54,004 nucleotides of DNA from SCQX01 sp035720945 (GTDB lineage: Bacteria > Pseudomonadota > Gammaproteobacteria > Burkholderiales > Burkholderiaceae_B). A program made the position numbers and the translations under genes. Within the stretch, counting starts at the first letter, position 1. Each line of letters begins with the position of its first letter. Below the pieces are notes generated by a model that saw only the letters and a list, made by a program, of their open reading frames with translations, was not told the DNA's origin and did no database searches. Location of the stretch: positions 1 through 54,004 of the forward strand of contig DASTNK010000149.1 in NCBI GenBank assembly GCA_035720945.1, read 5' to 3'. This document shows positions 33,450 through 41,986 of the stretch, one piece after another.

Positions 33450-34937
33450 TCAGCGCCGGCCGGAATGGCCGCTTGGTCGGTCGGAGGTCTGCGACAGGTC
33501 GACCCCCGGTATGGGCGCGCTGTCGAAGTAGTCGTCCAGCGCGGCGTCGGCGGGATTGGCCTGCGTGGCGGACACCGGCACGACGGCCTGGGATTCCGCC
33601 GAGTCGGCGTCGACCAGGTAATCAACCGCACTGGCGGCCATCGGGACGCCATGGGGAGTGACGGGCTCAGCCGCGCGCGCAACGTCTATCGGCGCCGGAT
33701 CACTGCGCATATCGGCCGAGGGCAGTGCCTGGTTCGTCGCAAGCACCGGCAGCGTGCCAGCCACGCCCGACGCCAGGCGCCAATGTTTCATCGCATCTGG
33801 CTGGCGACCCAGGCGGTCGTAGAGGTTGCCCAGGAGCGCGTGAATACGCACGTCGCCGCGGATCTTCATGCTGCGCAGAAGATAGTGTTCGCCCTGCCCC
33901 CAGAGCTGCCCGATCAGGCACAAGTTGCCCAACGCCGCGAGCAGGTCGGGGTCTTCGGAGCGTGACTTCAGCCAGACTTCGGCCTTGCCCAACCGGCGCG
34001 CCACCTGATCCGGCGGACACCGACCGTATGCATTGAGCAGGCGCGGATCGGCATTCACGGCGATGGCCGCTTCGAGTATCTTCGCGGCCTCGTCGTGGTT
34101 GCCCTGGGTATCCTGCACACATGCCGCGGCCAGGGCCACATCGGGCAATGTGCGCTCATCGGCGCGCAAGTCCGACCAGATAGCCTTGAAGGCATCCATG
34201 CCGCCGGCCCGCAGGCGCGCCGCGGCCGCCGTTTCAATGATGGGCATGGCTTGCGGTTTGTCGAGCACACCACGGCGCAGGAGCAGCCGGGTGAGGTCGT
34301 AGACACGATCGTGATTGTTCAACTGCCTGTGCGCGCGAAGCAGCAGGCGCGTGGCGTTGAAATAGCGTGAACTGGCGTCCTGCAGCGGCTGCAAGAGCAC
34401 CAGCGCGTCCTGCGGGCGATTCTGATCCAGATACATCTCGGCGGCGACAGTGGCAGCCGCGTCTTTGAGCCGGGGTTCGGTGCCGGCCTGTTCGCGGGCG
34501 AACTTCAACGCCTCGTCGCGCCGGGAAAACTCACCCAGATAATGGGAGGCGCGCGCCGACGCCAGGCCCGCGAGCACCTTGCGTGGCTGCGAACGGGTAT
34601 TCCCCATGACTTTGGCCAGTTCTTTCTCGCCTTGCGTGAAACGCCCTTCCAGAACATTGAGCCAACCACTTTCGAGCAGTTCGTGGTCGCGCTTCTCGCC
34701 GCGCCAGCCGCGCCACGCGCGGAACCGGGCCGGCCCCGAAACCAGCCATGCCAGAAACCGGATGACAACATATAAAACGAAGAACCCGGCGATGAGCAGC
34801 AGCACAGCCAGCGTGAGGGAAAGCTCGATGCGCCACGGCTGGGCCACGATGAGCACGTTCCCGCTGTGTTCGCGCAGCACCAGCCCCAGGGCAACCGCCA
34901 GGACGAACACCAGGATGATCCAGAGCCATGTCCTCAT
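33450..34937 (-). CDS. hemY: haem biosynthesis-associated TPR membrane protein HemY
   Basis: HemY (the proteobacterial TPR type, not protoporphyrinogen oxidase) is an inner-membrane protein linked to late haem synthesis or protein-complex assembly. The 495-residue protein has two N-terminal transmembrane helices (WLWIILVFVLAVALGLVL and LAVLLLIAGFFVLYVVI). It then has PARFRAWRGWRGEKRDHELLESGWLNVLEGRF and a run of TPR-like helices to about residue 410. The C-terminal ~90 residues are low-complexity. It starts 3 bases after the hemX stop. Confidence 0.95.
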   Translation of the reverse strand: MRTWLWIILVFVLAVALGLVLREHSGNVLIVAQPWRIELSLTLAVLLLIAGFFVLYVVIRFLAWLVSGPARFRAWRGWRGEKRDHELLESGWLNVLEGRFTQGEKELAKVMGNTRSQPRKVLAGLASARASHYLGEFSRRDEALKFAREQAGTEPRLKDAAATVAAEMYLDQNRPQDALVLLQPLQDASSRYFNATRLLLRAHRQLNNHDRVYDLTRLLLRRGVLDKPQAMPIIETAAAARLRAGGMDAFKAIWSDLRADERTLPDVALAAACVQDTQGNHDEAAKILEAAIAVNADPRLLNAYGRCPPDQVARRLGKAEVWLKSRSEDPDLLAALGNLCLIGQLWGQGEHYLLRSMKIRGDVRIHALLGNLYDRLGRQPDAMKHWRLASGVAGTLPVLATNQALPSADMRSDPAPIDVARAAEPVTPHGVPMAASAVDYLVDADSAESQAVVPVSATQANPADAALDDYFDSAPIPGVDLSQTSDRPSGHSGRR

Positions 34938-34940
34938 CGC

Positions 34941-36221
34941 TTATTCCTGTGGCTTCACTGATGAGGCCGCGCTTGCGGCGGACCCGGATGACGCATTGCC
35001 GCTCGAATGCGTGCTCATCGTGGAGGCCGCATCGGCGGACGGCATCGCTTGACCGCGACGGGATTCCGCCTCGCGCAGCGCCTCGATAGCCTGAAGGCTG
35101 TTCTCCACGCCGGGCGGTTTGGCCGCGACCTGGGTCCGGGCAAGGCTCGCGACCAGTTCGAGCGCCTTGCGGGTCTGGGGATCCTTCGTATCGAAGCGCG
35201 TATTCAATGCCTGTTCCAGCGCCTGGGTTTCGGCATTCCAGACTGACTGCTGACGCATCATGAGGGCCAGTTGCGCGGTCATGATGCGCATGTGCAAGTT
35301 CTCGCGCAACTGATGCGCTTGATCCGGTGACATCAGCAACGCCGCCGGATCGCTTACGCGCCGGATGCTGACCAGGTGCGCGAGCTCGTTGCTCGTGGAG
35401 GACCATGCTGAATGCCACCAGCCCCGCACCACATTCAGGGCATGGCGCCAGCCCGTGCCGCCCGCGCCGGGCTCTGCGGGAGTGGGTGGCGCGTCGGCGG
35501 AAGACGACACGCTTGAAGCCAATCGCGGCGCGGCCGCGTCGGGTATCAACAACGCCGCATGACCGACGAGGCCATCAAGCTGCCTGAGCTGCGTGGATAC
35601 GGCGGCGACATCGACCACTGACGCGGCGCGCAGGCGGTCGAGATCCCCGTTGAGGGTTTGCTGGAGTGATGCCAGAGCGGGCCGATTGGCGCGCGCCAGC
35701 CGAGACTGGGCGGATTCGAGCGCGATGATGGCATTGGCGACATTGCCATTGAGCGTCAGCTGCTGATTGGCGATGGTGACCATGTGATCGACATCGTTCA
35801 CCAGCGCGAGATCGGAGCCACTGTCGGTCAAGTTCTGCAGCGCCTGGCCGAGCGCATGGACCTGTTCCTGCGCATCTTGCAGCGACGCCTGCAGGGCCGA
35901 GACCCGGGAAGCCTGCAATCTCACCATGGAAATCGCCTGTTGCGCCTGGGCGGACGCCTGGCTGGCCGCTTGCGCGCTGCTTTGCGCCTGGCTGGACAGC
36001 AATGCGGAGGTCTGGTGGAACTGACGTTGCTGATACCACAGCGCGATGGCCAGCGCCACGGCAATAAGCACCACGATGACGAGCGCCACCCACCAGCCAC
36101 CGCGCTTCTTCTTCACGGCGGAGCCGCCGCTCTTGGTCGATGATGGCGATGCCGCCGAGGTTTTCTGGGCGGATGCGGACGGCTGCGCGGTTTGCGGAGT
36201 CTCGGTTCTGGATTCTGTCAT
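34941..36221 (-). CDS. hemX: HemX-family membrane protein
   Basis: A 426-residue protein: a Ser/Thr/Pro/Lys-rich cytoplasmic start, one transmembrane helix (WWVALVIVVLIAVALAIALW, about 42-61), and a coiled-coil-like Ala/Gln/Ser region. A helical periplasmic domain follows, with DLALVNDVDHMVTIANQQLTLNGNVANAIIALE, characteristic of HemX. It is often annotated as uroporphyrinogen-III methyltransferase, but no SAM-binding motif is present, so I do not assign that activity. The start at 36221 begins the conserved part; it lies 31 bases after hemD. Confidence 0.92.
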   Translation of the reverse strand: MTESRTETPQTAQPSASAQKTSAASPSSTKSGGSAVKKKRGGWWVALVIVVLIAVALAIALWYQQRQFHQTSALLSSQAQSSAQAASQASAQAQQAISMVRLQASRVSALQASLQDAQEQVHALGQALQNLTDSGSDLALVNDVDHMVTIANQQLTLNGNVANAIIALESAQSRLARANRPALASLQQTLNGDLDRLRAASVVDVAAVSTQLRQLDGLVGHAALLIPDAAAPRLASSVSSSADAPPTPAEPGAGGTGWRHALNVVRGWWHSAWSSTSNELAHLVSIRRVSDPAALLMSPDQAHQLRENLHMRIMTAQLALMMRQQSVWNAETQALEQALNTRFDTKDPQTRKALELVASLARTQVAAKPPGVENSLQAIEALREAESRRGQAMPSADAASTMSTHSSGNASSGSAASAASSVKPQE

Positions 36222-36252
36222 AGCAGGGATTGTAAACGCTCGTCGGCCGGAA

Positions 36253-37062
36253 TCATGATAAAGCCAGCGACTGGATGGCTTGGAACACTGCGCCGTCATC
36301 CGCGGCGCAAAGCCGCACGGACGGCGGCACGCCAGAGGCAACCGTGAAGCGCGACGTCAGGCGGCTGGCTACGCGTGGGTGAATTGTGACAAATCGGACG
36401 CGTTCCCACAACTGGCGCAACCGGACCGCATGATGCTCGATGTTCGCATGCAGCGCATCGGCGCTCTCCGTGCTGGTGACCAGGCACACCGACGACGACG
36501 CGGCGGACAGCCGCCGCGCCAGTTCATCGGCCTGGCCCGCCGCCCAGAGGATCGGCTCGCGACGGTAAGCCGCATGGTGCCGCACTTCGATTCCGGCGCC
36601 CTCGAGCTGGCGCCCGAGCCACTCCCGGCCGGTTTCGCCGCGCACGATGAGCGCGCGCTTGATGGCTGGCAGACGCGGTGCGAGCAGCGCCCACAGCGCC
36701 TCGGAGTCATGGTTGGGTGATTCGGGGCCGGGATGGACGATATTCTCCGCCGGAATGACGCCGGCATCGCGCAACGCCCGCGCACTGGCCGGCCCCACCG
36801 TGCAGGCCAGCGTGGTGTCGGGCCACGATGCGCCCCGCCCACCGTGAATCTGTTCGAAGTAGAAACGGGCCGCCGCGGCGCTGACGAACATGACGAGATC
36901 AAAACCGCCAGGGACTGGTGCCGGGGTGGCGGCCGGAATCAACCTCAGCACGGGCTGGACCGATACGTCGATTCCCGCCTGGCGCAGTTGGCTGGCGAGG
37001 GAGTCGTTATGCCCCTGCGGCCGCGTGAGTATGGCCAGCGCGCCAGAGATGTCCGCCAGCAC
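36253..37062 (-). CDS. hemD: uroporphyrinogen-III synthase
   Basis: HemD closes the tetrapyrrole ring with inversion of ring D, supplying both haem and siroheme. The 269-residue product shows the loose family pattern: AILTRPQGHNDSLASQLRQAGIDV, FDLVMFVSAAAARFYF, CTVGPASARALRDAGV and RALIVRGETGREWLGRQLEGAGIEV. Sequence identity in this family is low, so the call rests on these motifs plus position 9 bases after hemC and before hemX. Confidence 0.95.
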   Translation of the reverse strand: MLADISGALAILTRPQGHNDSLASQLRQAGIDVSVQPVLRLIPAATPAPVPGGFDLVMFVSAAAARFYFEQIHGGRGASWPDTTLACTVGPASARALRDAGVIPAENIVHPGPESPNHDSEALWALLAPRLPAIKRALIVRGETGREWLGRQLEGAGIEVRHHAAYRREPILWAAGQADELARRLSAASSSVCLVTSTESADALHANIEHHAVRLRQLWERVRFVTIHPRVASRLTSRFTVASGVPPSVRLCAADDGAVFQAIQSLALS

Positions 37063-37071
37063 GCGGGCGCC

Positions 37072-38025
37072 CTAGGCCTGGGCCTGGCCGGAGACGGGGA
37101 TGCTGGCCAGGATGTCCCGGGCGCCCTTTCGCAGGAGCTCGGCGGCGGCCAGTTCACCCAGGTGCTGCGCTTGGTCAACAGGCCCGGACATTTGCGCGCT
37201 CACCACTTGTGTTCCATCTGGGCGGGCCACCAGCGCCCGCAGTGTCAGGGTGCCGGCCTGAACTTGCGCGAACGCGGCCAGCGGCACCTGGCATGAGCCA
37301 CCCAGCACGCGGGATACAACGCGTTCGGCCACCGCGCAGGCGGTGGTGTCGGCGCACGCCAGCGGCGCGAGCCATTCCGCGACATCGTGTCGCGTAGCCA
37401 GCGTTTCTATGGCTATGGCCCCCTGCCCCGCAGCCGGCAGACTGTCTTCTGGTGACAGGTAATCGCGTATGCGGTGCGCCAGCCCTAGGCGTTTCAGCCC
37501 CGCCGCGGCCAGAATGATGGCCGCGTAATCGCCACGATCCAGCTTGGCCAGGCGTGTCCCGACATTGCCGCGCAGCGGTTCAACTCGCAATGCCGGATAG
37601 CGCGCACGGATTTGCGCCTCACGTCGCAGGCTGGAGGTGCCGACCACCGCGCCGGTGGGCAATTGCGCCAGGGAATCCACCGAGTTCGACACCAGCGCAT
37701 CACGAAAGTCCTCGCGCGCCAGAATGGCCGGCAAGGCGAACGAGGCAGGCATGTCGACGGGAACGTCCTTCAGGGAGTGGGCCGCGAGATCGGCCCGGCC
37801 ATCGAGCAACGCGGTTTCCAGCTCTTTGACGAACAAGCCTTTGCCACCCACCTTCGACAGGGTGCGATCAAGGATCTGATCGCCGCGTGTGGTAAGCGTC
37901 AGCAGGCCGATGTCGCAGGAGGGGTACAACGCGGACAACCGTTCGCGGACATGTTCGGCCTGCCAGAGCGCAAGCTGGCTTGCGCGCGTGGCGATGATCA
38001 GTTTTTGCGGGCCGGACGGGGTCAT
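37072..38025 (-). CDS. hemC: porphobilinogen deaminase (hydroxymethylbilane synthase)
   Basis: HemC joins four porphobilinogens on a dipyrromethane cofactor. The 317-residue product has LIIATRASQLALWQAEHV, GKGLFVKELETALLDGRADLAAHSLKDVP (catalytic Asp about 87), GTSSLRREAQIRARYP, and LGGSCQVPLAAFAQ with the cofactor Cys at about 245. The ATG overlaps the stop of a preceding 39-codon gene in an ATGA quartet, so hemC translation is probably coupled to it. Confidence 0.98.
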   Translation of the reverse strand: MTPSGPQKLIIATRASQLALWQAEHVRERLSALYPSCDIGLLTLTTRGDQILDRTLSKVGGKGLFVKELETALLDGRADLAAHSLKDVPVDMPASFALPAILAREDFRDALVSNSVDSLAQLPTGAVVGTSSLRREAQIRARYPALRVEPLRGNVGTRLAKLDRGDYAAIILAAAGLKRLGLAHRIRDYLSPEDSLPAAGQGAIAIETLATRHDVAEWLAPLACADTTACAVAERVVSRVLGGSCQVPLAAFAQVQAGTLTLRALVARPDGTQVVSAQMSGPVDQAQHLGELAAAELLRKGARDILASIPVSGQAQA

Positions 38026-38141
38026 CCCGCCAACCTGTTGACGATGACCGCGGCGATCACACCGATGATGGCCAGAATCAACAGGCCCTGGAGCAGGGAC
38101 AGCCCCGATTTTTTCTTGTCCGAGGGTTTAAACAGACCCAT
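38022..38141 (-). CDS. 39-residue pilin-like single-helix peptide coupled to hemC
   Basis: A short gene between terC and hemC. The product starts MGLFKPSDKKKSG, a basic leader, then LSLLQGLLILAIIGVIAAV and VNRLAG. The helix aligns residue-for-residue with type IV pilin N-termini (G/FTLIELL-type, then AIIG, then AA), but the key Glu at +5 is Gln and there is no body after the helix. AAGGA lies 8 bases before the ATG. It overlaps the terC end by 14 bases and the hemC start by 4. From memory, several Ralstonia/Burkholderia genomes have a pilA gene right after sucCD-terC, so it may be a pilin relic or a small membrane peptide. Reading the frame directly supports the gene; the role is unknown. Confidence 0.75.
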   Translation of the reverse strand: MGLFKPSDKKKSGLSLLQGLLILAIIGVIAAVIVNRLAG

Positions 38142-38844
38142 GTGCGTTTTCCTTCACGACATTCTTGCGGCTGGCAAGGAACCAGCCCACGGCGACGACG
38201 ATGACGGCGCCGATGATTTCCGCGAGGATTTTAACCGTTGTGGATGGAATTCCGATCTTATCCGCCACAAAGACGTCGGTCATGAGCATACCGCCCGCGA
38301 TCCAACCCAGCAACGCGGCCCCCAGCGTCACCACGGCGGGGAAGCGGTCGATCAGCTTGAGCACCAGGGTGCTGCCCCACACGATGATGGGAATGCTCAG
38401 CAACAGACCGAACACGACGTAAAGCAGCTGATGGTGCTCCGCGGTGTTTTGCGCGGCCCCGGCGATGGCGATAACGTTGTCCAGGCTCATGACGAAATCC
38501 GCCACGATGATGGTGCGCACCGCCCGCCAGATGGTGCCCGCCGCGGCCACGTCTTGATGGCCTTCTTCGGGCAGCATGAGCTTCACGCCTATCCACAGAA
38601 GCAGTATCGCGCCCACGATCTTCAGGAAAGGCACCGCCAGCAAGAACAACGCGAAGGCGATCAACACCACGCGCAGGACGATGGCGCCCGCCGTGCCCCA
38701 GATGATGCCACGCACCCGTTGGCGGGCATCCAGATTGCGGCACGCCAGCGCGATGACCACGGCGTTGTCGCCCCCCAGCAGAATATCGATGACGACGATC
38801 TGGGCGATGGCGCCCCAATGCAATGCCTGAATGAATTCGCTCAT
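38128..38844 (-). CDS. TerC/YjbE-family integral membrane protein (copy 1)
   Basis: A 238-residue membrane protein with seven likely helices and the two TerC signature motifs: IDILLGGDNAVVIALA early and DFVMSLDNVIAIAGAA in the middle, whose Asp and Asn residues are thought to bind metal. TerC-family proteins are linked to Mn2+ export and loading of secreted metalloproteins. The gene precedes the small peptide gene and hemC on the same strand, so haem-gene transcription may begin before it. A second TerC-like gene lies 170 bases upstream. Confidence 0.93.
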   Translation of the reverse strand: MSEFIQALHWGAIAQIVVIDILLGGDNAVVIALACRNLDARQRVRGIIWGTAGAIVLRVVLIAFALFLLAVPFLKIVGAILLLWIGVKLMLPEEGHQDVAAAGTIWRAVRTIIVADFVMSLDNVIAIAGAAQNTAEHHQLLYVVFGLLLSIPIIVWGSTLVLKLIDRFPAVVTLGAALLGWIAGGMLMTDVFVADKIGIPSTTVKILAEIIGAVIVVAVGWFLASRKNVVKENAHGSV

Positions 38845-39014
38845 TGAGCTCCCTTTTCTCTTGAGGATACCGGGGGCCGGAATGAACGGATATCCGATTC
38901 AGGACCCTGCGATTCGCTATGGCTGGCCTGTTCGAATGCGGAACAATCAGGCCTACCGGCTGATTGGCGCATGAGCCGGTCAACCGTATGATTGTAATTC
39001 AGCTTTTTGTCAGT

Positions 39015-39713
39015 TTATGAATCCCTGGCACGCGATAAGCGGAGTCGGCCAAGGCCAAGGACGATCAGTGCGCCCAGAATGCCCGCGAACAGCGGCAGCA
39101 CGTCGGATGCCAGCGACGCGGCACGGTCGATACGCGTCATCAGTGGTGTGACGGCTGGATCGCCAACCAGCATTTGGCCGGCGATGAAACCCAGTAGCGC
39201 AGCCCCAAGCCAGACAATGGCGGGGAACCGCTCGATCACTTTCAACAACAAGGTGCTGCCGAACACGACCAGTGGAATGCTCAGGGCGAGGCCGATGATC
39301 AGTAGCGTCAGGCTGCCCTGCGCCGCCGCGGCGACAGCCACCACGTTATCCAGGCTCATGATCACGTCGGCGATGACGATGGCGCGTACCGCCACGCCTA
39401 CTCCGCTTCGACGGTTCCGAGGCCTGGTAACAGGCTTGGCCGGCGCCAGCAGGCCCACGCCGATGAAAACCAGCAGCACGGCGCCAACGATCTTCAGCCA
39501 TGGCAACAGCAACAGCCGCGCCGCCAGCAGGGTCAGGACGATGCGCAACAGAACAGCGACCGAAGCGCCACCGCCCACCGCCAAGCGTTGCCGCGCGGGC
39601 GGTAGATTGCGCGCGGCGAGCGCGATCACGACCGCGTTGTCGCCGGAAAGCAGGACATTGACCCAGATGACTTCCAGCAATCCGAACCAGAAATCCGCGG
39701 AATGCGTCATCAT
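39015..39713 (-). CDS. TerC/YjbE-family integral membrane protein (copy 2)
   Basis: A 232-residue paralogue of the gene at 38128-38844. It has the signatures VLLSGDNAVVIALA and DVIMSLDNVVAVAAAA and the same helix order (KIVGAVLLVFIGVGLL; LGAALLGFIAGQML). The central loop is Arg-rich (KPVTRPRNRRSGVG), unlike copy 1, and the C-terminal thirds differ, so this is an old duplication. Two adjacent ATGs (39713, 39710) can start it. It lies 126 bases after sucD, across a GC hairpin. Confidence 0.92.
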   Translation of the reverse strand: MMTHSADFWFGLLEVIWVNVLLSGDNAVVIALAARNLPPARQRLAVGGGASVAVLLRIVLTLLAARLLLLPWLKIVGAVLLVFIGVGLLAPAKPVTRPRNRRSGVGVAVRAIVIADVIMSLDNVVAVAAAAQGSLTLLIIGLALSIPLVVFGSTLLLKVIERFPAIVWLGAALLGFIAGQMLVGDPAVTPLMTRIDRAASLASDVLPLFAGILGALIVLGLGRLRLSRARDS

Positions 39714-39775
39714 TGGCCGCCCGTGTCGGATTCAGCCCACGCTTTCCAGGCCCAGCCTGACACACCTCGTCGCGA

Positions 39776-39798
39776 CCGGGCGGCGGCTGGCCGCCCGG
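39776..39798. other. GC-rich hairpin between sucD and terC copy 2
   Basis: CCGGGCGG pairs with CCGCCCGG across a 7-base loop in the 126-base gap after sucD. No T run follows on the minus strand, so termination would need another factor; it may protect the sucCD mRNA 3' end. Confidence 0.5.
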
Positions 39799-39839
39799 CT
39801 TTCAGGGTAACGCCACGAGGCAGAGCGACCCGCCCCGTG

Positions 39840-40721
39840 TCAGAGAACGGTCTTGAGCAGCTTGCCCATTTCCGACGGATTGCGCGTCGTGCGGATCCCG
39901 CAGGCTTCCATGATCTCGAGCTTGGCATCCGCCGTGTCGGCCCCGCCGGAGATCAAGGCACCCGCGTGTCCCATGCGTTTCCCGGGAGGTGCGGTGACGC
40001 CAGCGATGAAGCCCACGATGGGTTTCTTCATGTTGTCTTTCGCCCACTCAGCGGCATTGACTTCGTCAGGCCCGCCAATTTCGCCGATCATGATGACGGC
40101 GTCGGTGTCCGGATCGTCATTGAACATCTTGAGGACGTCGATGTGCTTGAGACCGTTGATCGGGTCGCCACCGATACCCACCGCGCTGTACTGCCCGAGA
40201 CCGAGCTCGGTGACCTGGCCCACGGCCTCATAAGTGAGCGTGCCGGAGCGGCTGACCACGCCGATGCGGCCCTTGCGGTGAATATGTCCCGGCATGATGC
40301 CGATCTTGATTTCGTCCGGAGTGATGAGGCCCGGGCAGTTGGGCCCGAGCAGCAGCGTTTTCTTGTTCTGGTCGCGCATGCGGTTGCGCACCTCGAGCAT
40401 GTCGCGCACGGGAATGCCTTCGGTGATGCAGATGGCCAGGTCCAGATCAGCCTCGACCGCTTCCCAGATGGCGGCGGCGGCCCCCGCGGGCGGAACGTAG
40501 ATGACCGAAACCGTGGCGCCTGTGCGCTCTTTGGCTTCCTTGACCGAGCCGAAGATGGGGATGCCTTCGAAGTCTTCACCGGCCTTCTTGGGGTGCACGC
40601 CGGCGACGAACGCGGCCTTGCCGTTGGCGTAGTCGCGGCACATGCGCGTGTGGAACTGGCCCGTCTTGCCGGTGATGCCCTGCGTGATGACTTTCGTGTC
40701 TTTGTTGATCAGAATCGACAT
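39840..40721 (-). CDS. sucD: succinyl-CoA synthetase, alpha subunit
   Basis: SucD carries the CoA-binding domain and the His that is phosphorylated in the TCA-cycle step from succinyl-CoA to succinate. The 293-residue protein has MSILINKDTKVITQGITGKTGQFH, GPNCPGLITPDEIKIGIMPG, SRSGTLTYEAV and GHAGALISGGADTA with the active His. The ATG at 40721 has AAGGA upstream; the longer reading overlaps sucC and is rejected. It lies 22 bases after sucC. Confidence 0.98.
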   Translation of the reverse strand: MSILINKDTKVITQGITGKTGQFHTRMCRDYANGKAAFVAGVHPKKAGEDFEGIPIFGSVKEAKERTGATVSVIYVPPAGAAAAIWEAVEADLDLAICITEGIPVRDMLEVRNRMRDQNKKTLLLGPNCPGLITPDEIKIGIMPGHIHRKGRIGVVSRSGTLTYEAVGQVTELGLGQYSAVGIGGDPINGLKHIDVLKMFNDDPDTDAVIMIGEIGGPDEVNAAEWAKDNMKKPIVGFIAGVTAPPGKRMGHAGALISGGADTADAKLEIMEACGIRTTRNPSEMGKLLKTVL

Positions 40722-40743
40722 ATGGAAATCCTTGACAATATTC

Positions 40744-41904
40744 TTATTTCGCGGCGGCGACGGCTTTGGTGGCGGCCTCGGCCATGGTGTCGGCGCTGAT
40801 GATGGGCAGGCCCGATTCGGCCAGCATCTTCTTGCCGAGCTCTTCGTTGGTGCCCCGCATGCGCACGACCAGCGGCACACTCAGGTTGACGGCCTTGCAT
40901 GCGGCGATCACGCCCTGGGCGATGACGTCGCAGCGCATGATGCCGCCGAAGATGTTCACCAGGATGGCCTTGACGCCCTTGTTCTTGAGCATGATCTTGA
41001 AGGCTTCCGTGACCTTCTCGGCGGTCGCGCCACCGCCCACGTCGAGGAAGTTGGCCGGCTCGCCGCCGAACAGCTTGATGGTGTCCATGGTGGCCATGGC
41101 CAGGCCGGCGCCGTTGACCAGGCAACCGATGTTGCCGTCGAGCTGGATATAGGCCAGGTCGAACTTGCTGGCTTCGATTTCGGCCGGGTCTTCTTCTTCA
41201 AGATCGCGGTAGGCGACGATCTCGGGGTGGCGGAACAGCGCGTTGGAGTCGAAGTTGAACTTCGCGTCGAGGGCGATGATGTCGCCCGAGCCAGTCAGGA
41301 TCAATGGGTTGATTTCAGCCAGCGAGGCGTCTGTTTCCCAGTAGGTTTTATACAGCTTCTGGAATTCGACGGCGGCCTTGGCCACCGATGTCTCGGGCAC
41401 GCCGATGCCGCGCGCAAGCTTCTGCGCCTGCTGGTCGGTCAGGCCATGGGTCGGGTCGACGAATTCCTTCAGGATTTTTTCGGGCGAATGCGCCGCGACT
41501 TCCTCGATTTCCATGCCGCCTTCGCTGGAGGCCATGACACACACGCGCTGCGAGGCCCGGTCGGTCACGATACCGACGTAATATTCTTTCTTGATGTCGG
41601 CGCCCTCTTCGATGAGCAGGCGGCGCACCTTCTGGCCGGCCGGGCCGGTCTGGTGCGTCACCAACTGCATGCCCAGGATCTCGGAAGAGAGTTGACGCAC
41701 TTCGTCGAGCGAACGGGCCAGCTTGACGCCACCGCCCTTGCCACGGCCCCCCGCGTGAATCTGCGCCTTGACGACCCAGACCGGGCCGCCCAGTTTTTCG
41801 GCGGCCGCCATCGCTTCATCAACCGAAAACGCTGGAAATCCGCGCGGGACCGTAACACCGAATTGCCTCAGCAGTTCTTTGCCTTGATATTCGTGAATTT
41901 TCAT
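40744..41904 (-). CDS. sucC: succinyl-CoA synthetase, beta subunit
   Basis: SucC is the ATP-grasp subunit that binds nucleotide and succinate. The 386-residue product begins MKIHEYQGKELLRQFGV, has VWVVKAQIHAGGRGKGGGVKLA (ATP-grasp loop), and later NGAGLAMATMDTIKLFGGEPANFLDVGGGA and NIFGGIMRCD. Length matches the family exactly. It precedes sucD and follows the DUF2889 gene by 82 bases. Confidence 0.98.
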   Translation of the reverse strand: MKIHEYQGKELLRQFGVTVPRGFPAFSVDEAMAAAEKLGGPVWVVKAQIHAGGRGKGGGVKLARSLDEVRQLSSEILGMQLVTHQTGPAGQKVRRLLIEEGADIKKEYYVGIVTDRASQRVCVMASSEGGMEIEEVAAHSPEKILKEFVDPTHGLTDQQAQKLARGIGVPETSVAKAAVEFQKLYKTYWETDASLAEINPLILTGSGDIIALDAKFNFDSNALFRHPEIVAYRDLEEEDPAEIEASKFDLAYIQLDGNIGCLVNGAGLAMATMDTIKLFGGEPANFLDVGGGATAEKVTEAFKIMLKNKGVKAILVNIFGGIMRCDVIAQGVIAACKAVNLSVPLVVRMRGTNEELGKKMLAESGLPIISADTMAEAATKAVAAAK

Positions 41905-41965
41905 TTATTACCTGTCAGAACGTGAAAAAGGGGAAAACAGGAGTCCGGGCGTGGACAGCCCGCGC

Positions 41966-41980
41966 CGCCGGAAACCGGCG
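41966..41980. other. hairpin between the DUF2889 gene and sucC
   Basis: CGCCGG-AAA-CCGGCG, immediately after the DUF2889 stop on the minus strand. A second small stem (CGGGC around 41946-41961) and then a T-rich stretch follow about 40 bases on. It may be a leaky terminator or attenuator between DUF2889 and sucC. Confidence 0.45.
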
Positions 41981-41986
41981 CCACGA

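Noticed and set aside
37612..38847. 411-codon open frame antisense to hemC and terC
   Set aside because: It covers two genes and the small peptide gene on the opposite strand; the product is His/Asp/Gln-rich with no motif.
38845..39014. Possible Mn2+ (yybP-ykoY) riboswitch before the TerC genes
   Set aside because: The conserved GGGGAGUA-type loops are missing; only short inverted repeats (for example CAATCAG/CTGATTG) are seen.
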